NCBI GenBank assembly: GCA_966111775.1 | Contig: CBHWBD010000007.1 | Location: 1 to 64,000 of the forward strand | Direction of reading: 5' to 3' | Length of the DNA: 64,000 nucleotides | DNA from: Pelomonas sp966111775 | Lineage (GTDB): Bacteria; Pseudomonadota; Gammaproteobacteria; Burkholderiales; Burkholderiaceae_C | Shown here: piece after piece, positions 49,773-59,130 of the stretch | Layout of the letters: every line of letters begins with the position of its first letter | Position numbering within the stretch: position 1 is the stretch's first letter | Translations under genes and position numbers: made by a program | The notes under the pieces: model-generated | The model's database searches: none | Told to the model about the DNA's origin: nothing | The model's input: only the letters and a program-made list of their open reading frames with translations

Positions 49773-51634
49773 CAATGCTCCGAATGGGAGGCGTGGAATT
49801 CAGAACCCAGCCAGGCGCCCAGCAGCGCCCTCGGCTGGGAGGTATCGAGACCTGCCAGGTCGAGCAGCACTCGCTCGCCTGCGCCGTCGTCCGCGAGCCG
49901 CGCCACGCGCACGCCGGCACAGGTCGTCGGCAGGCTGGTCTCCTGGTCGGCCAACAGCTCTTCGAAGAGCTTCTCGCCGGGTCGCAGGCCGGTGAACTCG
50001 ATGCGGATTTCGTCGGTCGAGTGCCCGCTCATGCGGATCATCTGCCGTGCCAGGTCAGCGATGCGCACCGGCTCGCCCATGTCCAGCACCAGCACCTGGC
50101 CGCTTTCGCCGATGGCGGCGGCCTGGATGACGAGGCGGGCGGCCTCGGGGATGGTCATGAAATAGCGAATGATGTCCGGGTGGGTGACCGTGACCGGCCC
50201 ACCGCGCGCGATCTGCTCCTTGAACTTCGGGATCACGCTGCCACTGGACCCCAGCACATTGCCGAAACGCACCGCCATGAAGCGCGTGCCGGAGTGCTGC
50301 TTGGACAGTGCCAGCAGCGCCATCTCGGCGGCCCGCTTGGTGGCCCCCATCACATTGGTCGGGTTGACGGCCTTGTCGGTGCTGATCAGCACGAAGCGCT
50401 CGGCGCCGACCTCGGCCGCCGCCAAGGCCGCGTTGAAGGTGCCCAGGGTGTTGTTGCGGATGCAGGCGGCCGAGTTGTCGGCCTCCTCCATCAGCGGCAC
50501 ATGCTTGAAAGCCGCCGCATGAAAGACGAGCTGGGGCCGGTGGCGCGCAAAACAAGCCCGCAGATGCGGCAGGTCCTTGACGTCGCCAATGACCCTCACC
50601 AGCGACAGATGCGGGAAGGCCTCGGCCAGGGCCTGCTCGACGGCGTAGAGGGCGTATTCGCTGAGCTCGTAGAGCACGATGACCCGCGGGCCGTAGCGGG
50701 CGATCTGCCGGCACAGCTCGCTGCCGATGCTGCCGCCCGCCCCGGTCACCATGACGACGCGCGAATTGATGCGCTCGGAGATGCCCGCCTCGTCCAGCTG
50801 CACGGGTGGCCGGCCCAGCAGGTCCTCGGGCTCGATGTCGCGCACCTCGTTGACGCGGCGGCCGGCCATCAGCTCGGTGCTGCTGGGCACGGTCAGCACC
50901 GCCAGGCCCGTGGCACTGGCCAGGTCCAGCGCCCGGCGCCGCTGCGCTATCGACGCTCCCGGCATGGCCACGATCAGGTGGGTGACGCCATGCACGTCGG
51001 CGAAGCGCCGGGCCTGGCTCAGATTGCCCAGCACCGCCAGCCCGGCCACGCGTCCGCCCAGCTTGGCCGGATCGTCGTCCAGGAAGCCGACGACCACCCA
51101 GCCCTGGCTGTGCTGGATGCCGGCCACCAGCAGCCGACCCGCGTCACCGGCGCCCATCACCAGGGCCCGGCGGCTCTCCTGGGCGCTGCCGCTGATGCGG
51201 CTGCGCATGTGCTCGTACAGCATGCGGTAGCCCATGCGCATCATGGCCAGCAGCATCAGCGTGAAGAAGGGGTGCAGGGCCAGCACGGCGCGCGGGATGG
51301 CGTGCAGATGGGCCATCAGCACGGCGGCTGCGCCGATGAGTCCCGCCAGGGCGCAAGCGACCGCCAGGCGCTTGACCTCGCCGAAGCCCGAGAAGCGCCA
51401 CATGCCCTTGGGCACGCGCAGCATCCACAGCACGACGGTGTAGATGGCCAGCAGGCCGAGCAAGACCCAGGGGTCGTAGTCCGGCCGCGCCGAGAACCAG
51501 CGCTCGAAGCCGAGGCGAAAGAGATAGGTGGCATGCCAGGCGATGGCGACGACGAAGATGTCGAGCAGCAACGCCAGCGCCTCGCGGCGGGGCCGCAGGC
51601 GGGTCAGCAAGGTGTCGAGAAACTGCCAGTTCAT
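49772..51634 (-). CDS. WbpM/PglF-family UDP-HexNAc 4,6-dehydratase
   Basis: A 620-residue membrane enzyme. Four to five transmembrane helices occupy residues 1-130. A first CoA-binding-like Rossmann domain (ALVMGAGDAGRLLVAG) is followed by the catalytic extended SDR with VTGAGGSIGSELCRQIARY near residue 295, FHAAAFKHVPLME, STDKAVNPTNVMGATKRAAE, and TIPEAARLVIQAA. The classical Tyr is replaced by Met as in the family. It makes a UDP-4-keto-6-deoxy-HexNAc, the substrate for the aminotransferase at 52244. ATG at 51634 gives MNWQFLDTLL. Confidence 0.92.
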   Translation of the reverse strand: MNWQFLDTLLTRLRPRREALALLLDIFVVAIAWHATYLFRLGFERWFSARPDYDPWVLLGLLAIYTVVLWMLRVPKGMWRFSGFGEVKRLAVACALAGLIGAAAVLMAHLHAIPRAVLALHPFFTLMLLAMMRMGYRMLYEHMRSRISGSAQESRRALVMGAGDAGRLLVAGIQHSQGWVVVGFLDDDPAKLGGRVAGLAVLGNLSQARRFADVHGVTHLIVAMPGASIAQRRRALDLASATGLAVLTVPSSTELMAGRRVNEVRDIEPEDLLGRPPVQLDEAGISERINSRVVMVTGAGGSIGSELCRQIARYGPRVIVLYELSEYALYAVEQALAEAFPHLSLVRVIGDVKDLPHLRACFARHRPQLVFHAAAFKHVPLMEEADNSAACIRNNTLGTFNAALAAAEVGAERFVLISTDKAVNPTNVMGATKRAAEMALLALSKQHSGTRFMAVRFGNVLGSSGSVIPKFKEQIARGGPVTVTHPDIIRYFMTIPEAARLVIQAAAIGESGQVLVLDMGEPVRIADLARQMIRMSGHSTDEIRIEFTGLRPGEKLFEELLADQETSLPTTCAGVRVARLADDGAGERVLLDLAGLDTSQPRALLGAWLGSEFHASHSEH

Positions 51635-51647
51635 CGGAACGGGATTG

Positions 51648-52235
51648 TCAGCCCCTGGCGACACGCGCCAGCGTTGCCGCGATCAGCCGCAGGTCGGTCG
51701 CCAGATTCGCCTGCGCCGCATAGTCGGCCGAAAGCTTGAGCTTGGCCGGCATGATCACGTCACGGTATTCGCGTTCCGGATCGGCCGCCGCCGCAAGCAG
51801 TTCGGCCTCGCGGCTGAAGGCCAGCGAGGCCGGGTCGGTGATGCCGGGGCGCACGGCCAGCACGCGCTCGCGCAGATCGGCCGGGTAGAGCTCCACATAG
51901 CGCGGCAGCTCGGGCCGCGGGCCGACCAGGCTCATGGCGCCGCGCAGCACGTCCCACAGCTGGGGCAGCTCGTCGAGCTTGGTCTGGCGCAACACCTGGC
52001 CGCAGCGCGTGATGCGCGGATCCACGCCCACCGTGATGGCCGCGCCGGGCTCGACCCGCATGGTGCGGAACTTGTGGATGGTGAAAGGTCTGCCGTGGCG
52101 TCCGACACGGGTCTGGCGAAACAGCGCCGGGCCGGGCGAATCGAGCTTGATCCAGACGGCGACCAGCAGCAGCAGCGGCGCCAGCACCAGCAGTCCCAGC
52201 GCCGAGCAGATCACGTCGAACAGGCGTTTGCTCAA
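51648..52235 (-). CDS. Monotopic phosphoglycosyltransferase (PglC/WbaP catalytic type)
   Basis: A 195-residue bacterial sugar transferase of the minimal PglC type. It has one re-entrant membrane helix (VICSALGLLVLAPLLLLVAVWI), then KFRTMR, TKLDELPQLWDVLRGAMSLVGPRPELP with the catalytic Asp-Glu pair, and VRPGITDPASL. It transfers a phosphosugar to undecaprenyl phosphate. The start is probably the TTG at 52235 (KRLFDVICS follows). With the neighbouring dehydratase and aminotransferase it fits initiation with a bacillosamine-type sugar. Confidence 0.88.
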   Translation of the reverse strand: MSKRLFDVICSALGLLVLAPLLLLVAVWIKLDSPGPALFRQTRVGRHGRPFTIHKFRTMRVEPGAAITVGVDPRITRCGQVLRQTKLDELPQLWDVLRGAMSLVGPRPELPRYVELYPADLRERVLAVRPGITDPASLAFSREAELLAAAADPEREYRDVIMPAKLKLSADYAAQANLATDLRLIAATLARVARG

Positions 52236-52243
52236 GCCTGCAC

Positions 52244-53404
52244 TCAGGTCAACAGCGCGCGCACCGCGGCAATGACACGCTCCACATCCGCATCGCTCAT
52301 GGCCGTGTACAGCGGCAGGCTGACCGTGCGCTCGAACACCTTTTGCGCCTTGGGGAACTGCTCGGGCGTGAGGCCGTAGCGGTCGCGCCAGTAGGGGTGC
52401 AGATGCAGGGGCACGTAGTGCACGCTGCAGCCGATGCCGGCGGCGTACATGCCCTCGATGAAGGCATCGCGCGTGATGCCGGCCGCGTCGGCCAGGCGGA
52501 TGACGTAGAGATGCCAGGAGTGCACGTCGCCCTCGGGCGCGCCCGGCGGCAGGATGACCGGCAGGTCGGCAAAGGCCTGCTGATAGCGCATCGCGATCTG
52601 CTCGCGGCGGATCTGGAAGGCCGGCAGGCGCTTGAGCTGGTGCAGGCCCAGAGCCGCGGCGATGTCGGTCAGGTTGTACTTGAAGCCCGGTGCGACGATC
52701 TCGTAGTACCAGCTCGGCACCTTGGCGGTGAAGCGGTCGAAGGCGTCGCGGCTCATGCCGTGCAGGCGCATCACGCGGGCGCGCTTGGCCAGTTCGGCAT
52801 TGCGGGTCACGAGCATGCCGCCCTCGCCCGTCGTCATGGTCTTGTTGGCGTAGAAGCTGAAGACGGTGGCGTCGCTGCCCAGGGTGCCGATCAGCTCCTT
52901 TTCCAGCGTCGTCGGCAACGCATGCGCAGCGTCCTCGATGACGCGCAGGCCGTGGCGGCGGGCGATGTCGAGGATGGCCAGCATGTCCACGGCCAGGCCG
53001 GCGTAGTGCACCGGCAGGATGGCTTTGGTCTTGGGCGTGATCGCAGCCTCGATGGCGGCAATGTCAATGTTCAGCGTCGCCGGGTCGACGTCGACCAGCT
53101 TCACGTCGGCACCCAGGTAGCGCACCACCTCGGCGGTGGCCGTGAAGGTGTGGGTCGTCGTGATGACCTCGTCGCCGGGCCCCAAGCCGATGGCCTCGAG
53201 CGCCAGATGCAGGCCGGCGGTGGCCGAGTTGACGGCGATGCATTCGATCTGCGGGTCGCCCAGGAACTCGGCAAAGGCCTGCTCGAAGCGCTTGGCCTTG
53301 GGACCGGTCGTGATCCAGCCGGATTTCAGCGTGTCGACGACTTCGGCGATCTCGTCGTCGCCCAGGTCGGGCAGGGCAAAGGGGAGGAAGGGCTGGGCGC
53401 TCAT
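52244..53404 (-). CDS. DegT/DnrJ/EryC1 aminotransferase (PglE/WbpE-type)
   Basis: A 386-residue PLP aminotransferase. FALPDLGDDEIAEVVDTLKSGWITTGP is the family opening, NSATAGLHLALEA binds PLP, VIEDAAHA has the ring-contact Asp, and FSFYANKTMTTGEGG carries the PLP Lys near residue 187. It aminates the 4-keto sugar made by the WbpM/PglF-like enzyme two genes downstream. No PglD-type acetyltransferase sits directly beside it; the hexapeptide protein at 55734 is a possible partner. Confidence 0.9.
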   Translation of the reverse strand: MSAQPFLPFALPDLGDDEIAEVVDTLKSGWITTGPKAKRFEQAFAEFLGDPQIECIAVNSATAGLHLALEAIGLGPGDEVITTTHTFTATAEVVRYLGADVKLVDVDPATLNIDIAAIEAAITPKTKAILPVHYAGLAVDMLAILDIARRHGLRVIEDAAHALPTTLEKELIGTLGSDATVFSFYANKTMTTGEGGMLVTRNAELAKRARVMRLHGMSRDAFDRFTAKVPSWYYEIVAPGFKYNLTDIAAALGLHQLKRLPAFQIRREQIAMRYQQAFADLPVILPPGAPEGDVHSWHLYVIRLADAAGITRDAFIEGMYAAGIGCSVHYVPLHLHPYWRDRYGLTPEQFPKAQKVFERTVSLPLYTAMSDADVERVIAAVRALLT

Positions 53405-53437
53405 GGGACTGGATTTTCGACGATCAGGGCCGGCCGT

Positions 53438-54664
53438 TCAGGACAGGGCTTCGATGAAGCGGGCGGCGAGGACAGGGAAGGCGTGATTGGCCATCGCAAA
53501 GGCGCGGCCGCGCTGGCCCATGGCTTCGCGCTCGGCGGGTGACAGGGCGGCCAGCTTCAGCAGGCCCTGGGCCACCGATTCGGCGCCTTCGGGCGGCACG
53601 GTCAGGCCCGCACCGGCTTCGGCCACCGGGTCGTTGCCGGCCTCGACCGAGTGCAGCACCGCGCGGCCGGCCATCAGGTAGTCGATGAGCTTGTTGGGCG
53701 CGATGCCGAAGCGGTAGATGGGCGTGCGCTGCCAGCCGATGTAGGCGATGTCGAAGTGGCCCAGCAGCGTCGGGATCTGGGCCTTGGGGATGGGCGCGAA
53801 GAAGCGCACATTCGTCAGCCCCTCGGTCTGGACGCGCTCGGCCAGGCGCGTGGCCTCGTGGCCGCTGCCCACCAGCACGAAACTGATGGGCTGGTCGCGC
53901 AGCCTGGCGGCAGCATCGAGCAGCACGTCCAGCGCATTGGGCAGGCCCATGGAGCCTGCATAGCCGACGATGACGCGGCCGGCGGCGCGCTCGGCGTCCA
54001 GATGCGCCGCCAGGGTCGCGCCCAGTGGGGCGCTCTCGCCCTGCCATTCCTCAGGCGCAAAGCCATTGGGCACGATGCGCAGCCGCCTCAGGTCCAGGCC
54101 CCTGGATGCCATGTGCTCCTGCACGCAGGGCAGCATGGAGACGACGACGTCGGCATCGCGGTAGGCATCGGCCTCGGCCTTGCCGCACATCAGCACGAAG
54201 GGATGACGGGGCGACATGCCCGACAGCTCGATCAGCGACAGCGGCCAGAGATCGTGCACTTCGTAGACCAGCTTGGCCTTGGCGAGCTTGGCGAGCTTCT
54301 TGGCCACCCAGACGTCCATCGGATAGGTGCTGGAGGCGATGACGGCATCGGGTCGGAACTCGCGCGTCAGCCGCCAGGCGTCGGCACGCAGCTGGCGAAG
54401 GAAAGACATGATGTTGCGCAGCCGGCCCACGCCGTTGCCGGCGTACTGCGGCGTAGGCAGCCAGCGGTAGCGGATGCCGTCGATGATCTCCTCGCGCGGC
54501 ACGCCCTGCATCTGCGGCTGCACCGCCCGCACATGCGAGTAGCTGGCCGCGACGATGGTGACCTCATGCCCCGCCCTGACCCATTCGCGGGCCAGGTAGT
54601 AGGGCCGGAATTCCATGCCATGCGCGGGCGAGCCGGCGTAGTGGTTGACGAGCAGGATCCTCAT
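53438..54664 (-). CDS. Glycosyltransferase family 4, WbuB-like
   Basis: A 408-residue GT-B enzyme. It opens MRILLVNHYAGSPAHGMEFRPYYL, with VYEVHDLWPLSLIELSGM mid N-domain and VGYAGSMGLPNALDVLLDA and APNKLIDYLMAGRAVLHSV in the donor domain. It overlaps the next GT4 gene by 4 nt. It probably adds the second sugar to the PglC-primed lipid carrier. Donor unknown. Confidence 0.85.
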   Translation of the reverse strand: MRILLVNHYAGSPAHGMEFRPYYLAREWVRAGHEVTIVAASYSHVRAVQPQMQGVPREEIIDGIRYRWLPTPQYAGNGVGRLRNIMSFLRQLRADAWRLTREFRPDAVIASSTYPMDVWVAKKLAKLAKAKLVYEVHDLWPLSLIELSGMSPRHPFVLMCGKAEADAYRDADVVVSMLPCVQEHMASRGLDLRRLRIVPNGFAPEEWQGESAPLGATLAAHLDAERAAGRVIVGYAGSMGLPNALDVLLDAAARLRDQPISFVLVGSGHEATRLAERVQTEGLTNVRFFAPIPKAQIPTLLGHFDIAYIGWQRTPIYRFGIAPNKLIDYLMAGRAVLHSVEAGNDPVAEAGAGLTVPPEGAESVAQGLLKLAALSPAEREAMGQRGRAFAMANHAFPVLAARFIEALS

Positions 54665-55737
54665 GCCGGGGTCAGTTCCTTGAGCCGGGTCAGGAAGCGC
54701 TGCACATGGGGCTCGAACAGGCCGTTCACCGCCACCCAGTCACGGTTGACCGCGGCGAGCTTGCCCGCGTCCAGTGCCGCCATGCGAGCTGGCAGGTCGT
54801 CCAGCGAACCGACGATCAGGCCGCGCGCGGAGTCGCCGATCAGCTCGCGATTGGCAGGAAGCTCGGACAGCAGCGGCACGCAGCCATGGGCCATGGCTTC
54901 GAGCACCGAGACCGACACTGAGTCGCTCTCGGGCAGGCTGAGGAACCAGGTCGAGCGGGCGTAGTGGCCGGCCTGGGCCGATGCATCGAGGCGGCCGACG
55001 AAGCTGACTTTGTCGGCCAGGCCGCGAGCAGCGACATCGGTCTCCAGCGCCTGGCGCAGCGAACCGTCATTGGCGACGACGAGGCGAGCCTCGGGCTGGG
55101 CCGCGGCGATGCGCGCAAACGCGTCGATGACGAGCTGCGGCCGGTAGATGGGCTCCAGGCCGCGATTGGCGAAGCACAGCCAGGGCTGCTTCTTCGCGTT
55201 CTGTTTGGGCATGGCTTCCAGGCCGAAGGGAAAGACCATGACCTCGCCGGCGCCAAGCTCGCGCATGCGCTCGGCCATGTAGACCGAGTCCGAGGTCGTG
55301 ATGGCGCAGCTGCGCAGGGCCTTCTTCGTGAGCCAGCGCCAGGCGCCGCCGCGCTGGGGCGTGACGAGGATGTCGCTGCCCCAGGCCGAGCCGGCGATCT
55401 GGGCTCGCAGGCGCCAGCCCAGCTTGGCGGCCCAGGCCAGGGTGCCGTGAGAGGTCAGATAGTGGGCGTGAATCCAGTCCGGGTCCGTGTCGGCCAGCCA
55501 GGCGCCGGCCTTGGGCAGTTGCTTGATCAGCGCGACATTGCCGCCGGCGTGATCAGGCGCGGTGTTCAGCGCCAGCCGGCGCGCGTCGGGCAGCAGTTGC
55601 AGGAATTCGGGCAGGAAGCCGCGCGACGAGATGGCATGCAGTTGCACACGCGGGTTCAGCGCCCGGGCCCACTTCAGCAGGTGTGGGCTTTCGCCGTCGC
55701 CGATGAGGACGAGTTTCAGACCTCCACCCAAGCTCAC
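54661..55737 (-). CDS. Glycosyltransferase family 4
   Basis: A 358-residue GT-B enzyme, starting with GTG at 55737 in a GTGA overlap with the acyltransferase gene. LVLIGDGESPHLLKWARAL opens the acceptor domain, DWIHAHYLTSHGTLAW follows, and the donor site is LPESDSVSVSVLEAMAHGCVPLLSELPANREL with the E-x7-E type pattern altered to Asp/Glu. Sugar unknown. Confidence 0.82.
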   Translation of the reverse strand: MSLGGGLKLVLIGDGESPHLLKWARALNPRVQLHAISSRGFLPEFLQLLPDARRLALNTAPDHAGGNVALIKQLPKAGAWLADTDPDWIHAHYLTSHGTLAWAAKLGWRLRAQIAGSAWGSDILVTPQRGGAWRWLTKKALRSCAITTSDSVYMAERMRELGAGEVMVFPFGLEAMPKQNAKKQPWLCFANRGLEPIYRPQLVIDAFARIAAAQPEARLVVANDGSLRQALETDVAARGLADKVSFVGRLDASAQAGHYARSTWFLSLPESDSVSVSVLEAMAHGCVPLLSELPANRELIGDSARGLIVGSLDDLPARMAALDAGKLAAVNRDWVAVNGLFEPHVQRFLTRLKELTPA

Positions 55738-56306
55738 GGGACGGCCTTTCCGGCCCAGGCCTCGTAGGCCTCGCGCAATTCGGGATGGCGCGCCAGCAGG
55801 GACGCATCACGCTCGCGTGTGTCGCCCACCTGGCGGGCCGGTTGGCCGGCCATGATGGCGAAGTCGGGTGCCTCGCCGCGCAGCTGCGAATAGGCGCACA
55901 GGATGGCGCCTTTGCCCAGCGTGCTGCCAGCCTCGATGAGGCTGTGCGGGCCGACAAAGCTGTAGGCACCCAGGCGAATGGGCGCCTTGCGGTAGCCCGG
56001 CAGTTCACCGCCCAGCGTGGCGAAACGTCGGCCGTTGACGCGCAGCGCGTTGTGGGTGCTGTGGGTCACGATGGAACAGAAATTGGTGATCTGCACGCCT
56101 TCCTCGATGACGAGGCCGGCGCCGGCGTCGATGAAATTGAACTGACCGATAAAGACGTGATCCGCGAGCCGCAGGCCGGCTTCGCCTTCGATGCAGGTGC
56201 TGGGCGCGATGCGCGAATGCGGCGCGCCGGCCTCGCCGAACAGCATGCGAAAGCCAAGCAGCCGCAGAAGGCGGCGACGGCAGCGGTTGAGGAAGGCGCG
56301 CATCAT
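55734..56306 (-). CDS. Left-handed beta-helix (hexapeptide) acyltransferase
   Basis: A 190-residue acyltransferase of the LbH/WbbJ-type. Hexapeptide repeats are visible: APSTCIEGEAGLRLADHVFIG, IRLGAYSFVGPHSLIEAGS and TLGKGAILCAYSQLRG; a catalytic-type His occurs in IVTHSTHNALRV. The ATG at 56306 overlaps the flippase stop (a second Met follows at once). It likely O- or N-acetylates a sugar of the cluster II glycan; it could serve in place of PglD, but the sequence does not show this. Confidence 0.82.
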   Translation of the reverse strand: MMRAFLNRCRRRLLRLLGFRMLFGEAGAPHSRIAPSTCIEGEAGLRLADHVFIGQFNFIDAGAGLVIEEGVQITNFCSIVTHSTHNALRVNGRRFATLGGELPGYRKAPIRLGAYSFVGPHSLIEAGSTLGKGAILCAYSQLRGEAPDFAIMAGQPARQVGDTRERDASLLARHPELREAYEAWAGKAVP

Positions 56307-57499
56307 TCCCAGGTCCAGAGTGCCCAGAAGAAGTAACCGAAGTAGAGCAGCATCGCCGCCGACACGCCCCAGCCGGCGCCCGCCAGGCCGCCCAGCCAGA
56401 GCCCGATCGCCAGGCCGGCGATGAAAAGCACTTGGCCGACGAGGGCCAGCTTCAGCCCCCAGGCCTGGGCGCCCCAGGCCATCATGACGACGGACAGCGG
56501 TGCGGCGATGAAGTGCAGGGCCACATAAGGCGCCAGCGACCGCGCCAGCTCGCCGGCACCGCGCCATTCGGGGCCGAAGACGGTGGCGAACAGCCAGGGG
56601 CCGAAGGCCAGCAGGACCAGCATCAGCGGCAGCGCCAGGGCGGCCAGCAGCAGCAGGTTCTGGCGCACCAGCACGCGCGCTTCGGCGAGGCTGGCGGCCT
56701 GCGTCAGCCGCGGATACAGGGCCTGCGACAGCGAGCCACCGACGAGGGACGCCGGTGCCTTCAGATAGCGCAGGGCCAGGGCCCAGGCGCCGGCCTCGGG
56801 TGCGCCCAGCCAGGCCGTCAACAGCGTGATGGCCAGGGTGTCCTGCAGGGCGCCGGCAAAGGCATGGGGCGTGTTCAGCAGCGGGAAGTCGCGATGCCTG
56901 ACCGCCATCTCGCGCAGCGCTTGCGGCTGCAGCAGGCCGCGCCAGCCGCCGGCAGGTGCGGGTCGGGCCTGCATCACGGCCGCCGCGGCGGTGGCCAGGG
57001 TCGCGCCGCCGATCAGACCCCAGGGGCCGGCCTGCAGCAGCCCGAAGCCGACCTGGGCCAGGGCGCCGCCGCCCCAGTGCACGACGCGGGCCCGGGCCAG
57101 GGCCGCGAATGCGCCCGCGCGGGCCGCCCACGGGGCCAGGGCCTGGCTGGCGGCGGCCGCCAGCACGATCATCGGCAGGGCTGCAGCGGCGGGGAGATCG
57201 GCCCAGAGCATCCAGGCCGCACCGACGATGACGGCCATGGCCGTCATGGCCAGCAACATGCACAGGCACAGGGCCAAGAGGGTCGCGGCGCCAGCATCGT
57301 CCTTCTCCAGGGCCAGCGCGAACTCGTAGCGGGCGCAGCCGACGACGGCCAGATTGCTGGCCACGGTCCACACCAGGGAGAACTGGCCGTACTCGGCCGG
57401 CGTGTACAGGCGTGCGATCCACGGCCCCAGCAAAAGCGGGATGGCCTGGGCCAGCGCGCTGCCGGCTAGCAAGGTGAGAGTGGCGCGCTTCAAGCTCAT
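56303..57499 (-). CDS. Wzx-type flippase, copy 3
   Basis: A 398-residue, about 12-helix MATE/Wzx-superfamily protein, more distant from the two flippases of cluster I. It starts MSLKRATLTLLAGSALAQAIPLLLGPWIARLYTPAEYG at 57499. PLLNTPHAFAGALQDTLAITLLTAWLG is a typical Wzx/WbbE mid block. It is the first gene of the cluster II minus-strand run and is divergent from lysS, 44 bp away. Probably exports the lipid-linked cluster II oligosaccharide. Confidence 0.82.
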   Translation of the reverse strand: MSLKRATLTLLAGSALAQAIPLLLGPWIARLYTPAEYGQFSLVWTVASNLAVVGCARYEFALALEKDDAGAATLLALCLCMLLAMTAMAVIVGAAWMLWADLPAAAALPMIVLAAAASQALAPWAARAGAFAALARARVVHWGGGALAQVGFGLLQAGPWGLIGGATLATAAAAVMQARPAPAGGWRGLLQPQALREMAVRHRDFPLLNTPHAFAGALQDTLAITLLTAWLGAPEAGAWALALRYLKAPASLVGGSLSQALYPRLTQAASLAEARVLVRQNLLLLAALALPLMLVLLAFGPWLFATVFGPEWRGAGELARSLAPYVALHFIAAPLSVVMMAWGAQAWGLKLALVGQVLFIAGLAIGLWLGGLAGAGWGVSAAMLLYFGYFFWALWTWE

Positions 57500-57513
57500 G
57501 GGGCGCGAGATTC

Positions 57514-57519
57514 TAGAAT
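57514..57519 (+). promoter_or_regulatory. Probable -10 box (TAGAAT) of lysS
   Basis: TAGAATC lies 24 nt before the lysS ATG in the short gap with the divergent flippase gene. Its hexamer and position match the boxes at 9680, 24570 and 40160. Confidence 0.48.
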
Positions 57520-57543
57520 CGACGGTTCGACTGAAGGCCCGCA

Positions 57544-59049
57544 ATGACCACGACCCCTCCGACCCCCGCTACCGACGACAACCAACTGATCGCCGAGCGC
57601 CGCGCCAAACTGGCCGCGCTGCGGGCCGCCACGGCGGTGCCCTTCCCCAACGATTTCAAGCCCCAGCACCGTGCCCAGCCCCTGCAGGCTCAGTATGGCG
57701 AGGTGCCCAACGAGGAGCTGGAGCCGCAAGCCGTCAAGGTGACGGTGGCCGGCCGCATGATGCTCAAGCGCATGATGGGCAAGGCCAGCTTCTGCACCCT
57801 GCAGGACGCCACCGGCCGCATCCAGCTGCGCGTCACCATCGACAACGTCGGGCCTGAGGTCTACGACGCCTTCAAGCACTGGGACCTGGGCGACATCCTG
57901 GGCGCCGAAGGCACGCTGATGCGCACCAAGACCGGCGAGCTGTCCGTCGCCGTCACGACGCTGCGCCTGCTGACCAAGAGCCTGCGCCCGCTGCCGGACA
58001 AGTTCCACGGCATGTCCGACCAGGAGCAGAAGTACCGCCAGCGCTATGTCGACCTGATCACCGACGAGGACGCCCGCAAGCGCTTCACGGCCCGCTCCAA
58101 GGCCGTGTCGGCCATCCGCAGCTTCATGGTCGACCATGGCTTCCTGGAAGTCGAGACGCCCATGCTCCACCCCATCCCGGGTGGCGCGAACGCCAAGCCC
58201 TTCAAGACCCACCACAACGCGCTGGACCAGGAGATGTTCCTGCGCATCGCGCCTGAGCTCTACCTGAAGCGCCTGGTGGTGGGTGGCTTCGAGCGCGTGT
58301 TCGAGATCAACCGCAACTTCCGCAACGAAGGCATCTCGGTCCGACACAACCCCGAGTTCACGATGATGGAGTTCTATGCGGCCTACTGGACGCATCACGA
58401 CCAGATGGACTTCACCGAGGCCGTGCTGCGCCATGCCGCCGTCGCCGCCACCGGCAGTGCCGCCCTCACCTACGCCGGCAAGCCCGTCGCCCTGGACAAG
58501 CCCTTCGCCCGCGTGTCGGTGCGTGACTCGCTGATCCAGTTCGCCGGCCTGACCGGTGAGGAGGCCGACAACCCCGAGGTGCTGCGCGCCAAGATCGTCG
58601 CAGCCGGTGAGGAGGCCCCCGCCCGCTGGAGCCTGGCCGAGCTGCAGTTCGGCCTGTTCGAAGCCGTCGTCGAAGAGAAGCTGTGGGAGCCCACCTTCAT
58701 CATCGACTATCCGGTCGAGGTCTCGCCGCTGGCGCGCGCCTCGGACGCCAACCCCAAGATCACCGAGCGCTTCGAGCTCTTCATCACCGGTCGCGAGTAC
58801 GCCAACGGCTTCTCCGAGTTGAATGACGCCGAGGACCAGGCCGCGCGCTTCCACGCCCAGGTGGCCAACAAGGACGCCGGCGACGAGGAAGCGATGTTCT
58901 TCGACGCCGACTTCATCCGCGCGCTGGAATACGGCATGCCCCCGACCGGCGGCTGCGGCATCGGCATCGACCGGCTGATGATGCTGATCACCGACAGCCC
59001 GTCGATCCGCGACGTGATCTTGTTCCCGGCGTTGCGCCGAGAGGCGTGA
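57544..59049 (+). CDS. lysS: Lysyl-tRNA synthetase, class II
   Basis: A 501-residue class II aminoacyl-tRNA synthetase. An OB-fold anticodon domain (VKVTVAGRMMLKRMMGKASFCTL) precedes the catalytic core with motif 1 near FLEVETPMLHPIPGGA, motif 2 FEINRNFRNEGISVRHNPEFTMME and motif 3 GCGIGIDRLMML. Length is normal. A housekeeping gene at the right border of the polysaccharide region. Confidence 0.97.
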   Translation: MTTTPPTPATDDNQLIAERRAKLAALRAATAVPFPNDFKPQHRAQPLQAQYGEVPNEELEPQAVKVTVAGRMMLKRMMGKASFCTLQDATGRIQLRVTIDNVGPEVYDAFKHWDLGDILGAEGTLMRTKTGELSVAVTTLRLLTKSLRPLPDKFHGMSDQEQKYRQRYVDLITDEDARKRFTARSKAVSAIRSFMVDHGFLEVETPMLHPIPGGANAKPFKTHHNALDQEMFLRIAPELYLKRLVVGGFERVFEINRNFRNEGISVRHNPEFTMMEFYAAYWTHHDQMDFTEAVLRHAAVAATGSAALTYAGKPVALDKPFARVSVRDSLIQFAGLTGEEADNPEVLRAKIVAAGEEAPARWSLAELQFGLFEAVVEEKLWEPTFIIDYPVEVSPLARASDANPKITERFELFITGREYANGFSELNDAEDQAARFHAQVANKDAGDEEAMFFDADFIRALEYGMPPTGGCGIGIDRLMMLITDSPSIRDVILFPALRREA

Positions 59050-59067
59050 CGACGTAGGTCGCTCGGA

Positions 59068-59130
59068 CCCGGCTCACAGCCGGGCCAGTTTCTTGAAGCG
59101 CCCATGCAGGCATCCAGCCGGCATGGGCGC
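59068..59130 (+). terminator. Two hairpins after lysS, possible terminator
   Basis: CCCGGCT/AGCCGGG (59068-59074 with 59078-59084) is followed by CCAGTTTCTT. A second perfect 10-bp stem GCGCCCATGC/GCATGGGCGC (59098-59107 with 59121-59130) with a 13-nt loop is followed by TTTG. Either could end the lysS message; T tracts are short. No gene is seen in the rest of 59131-59268. Confidence 0.5.
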
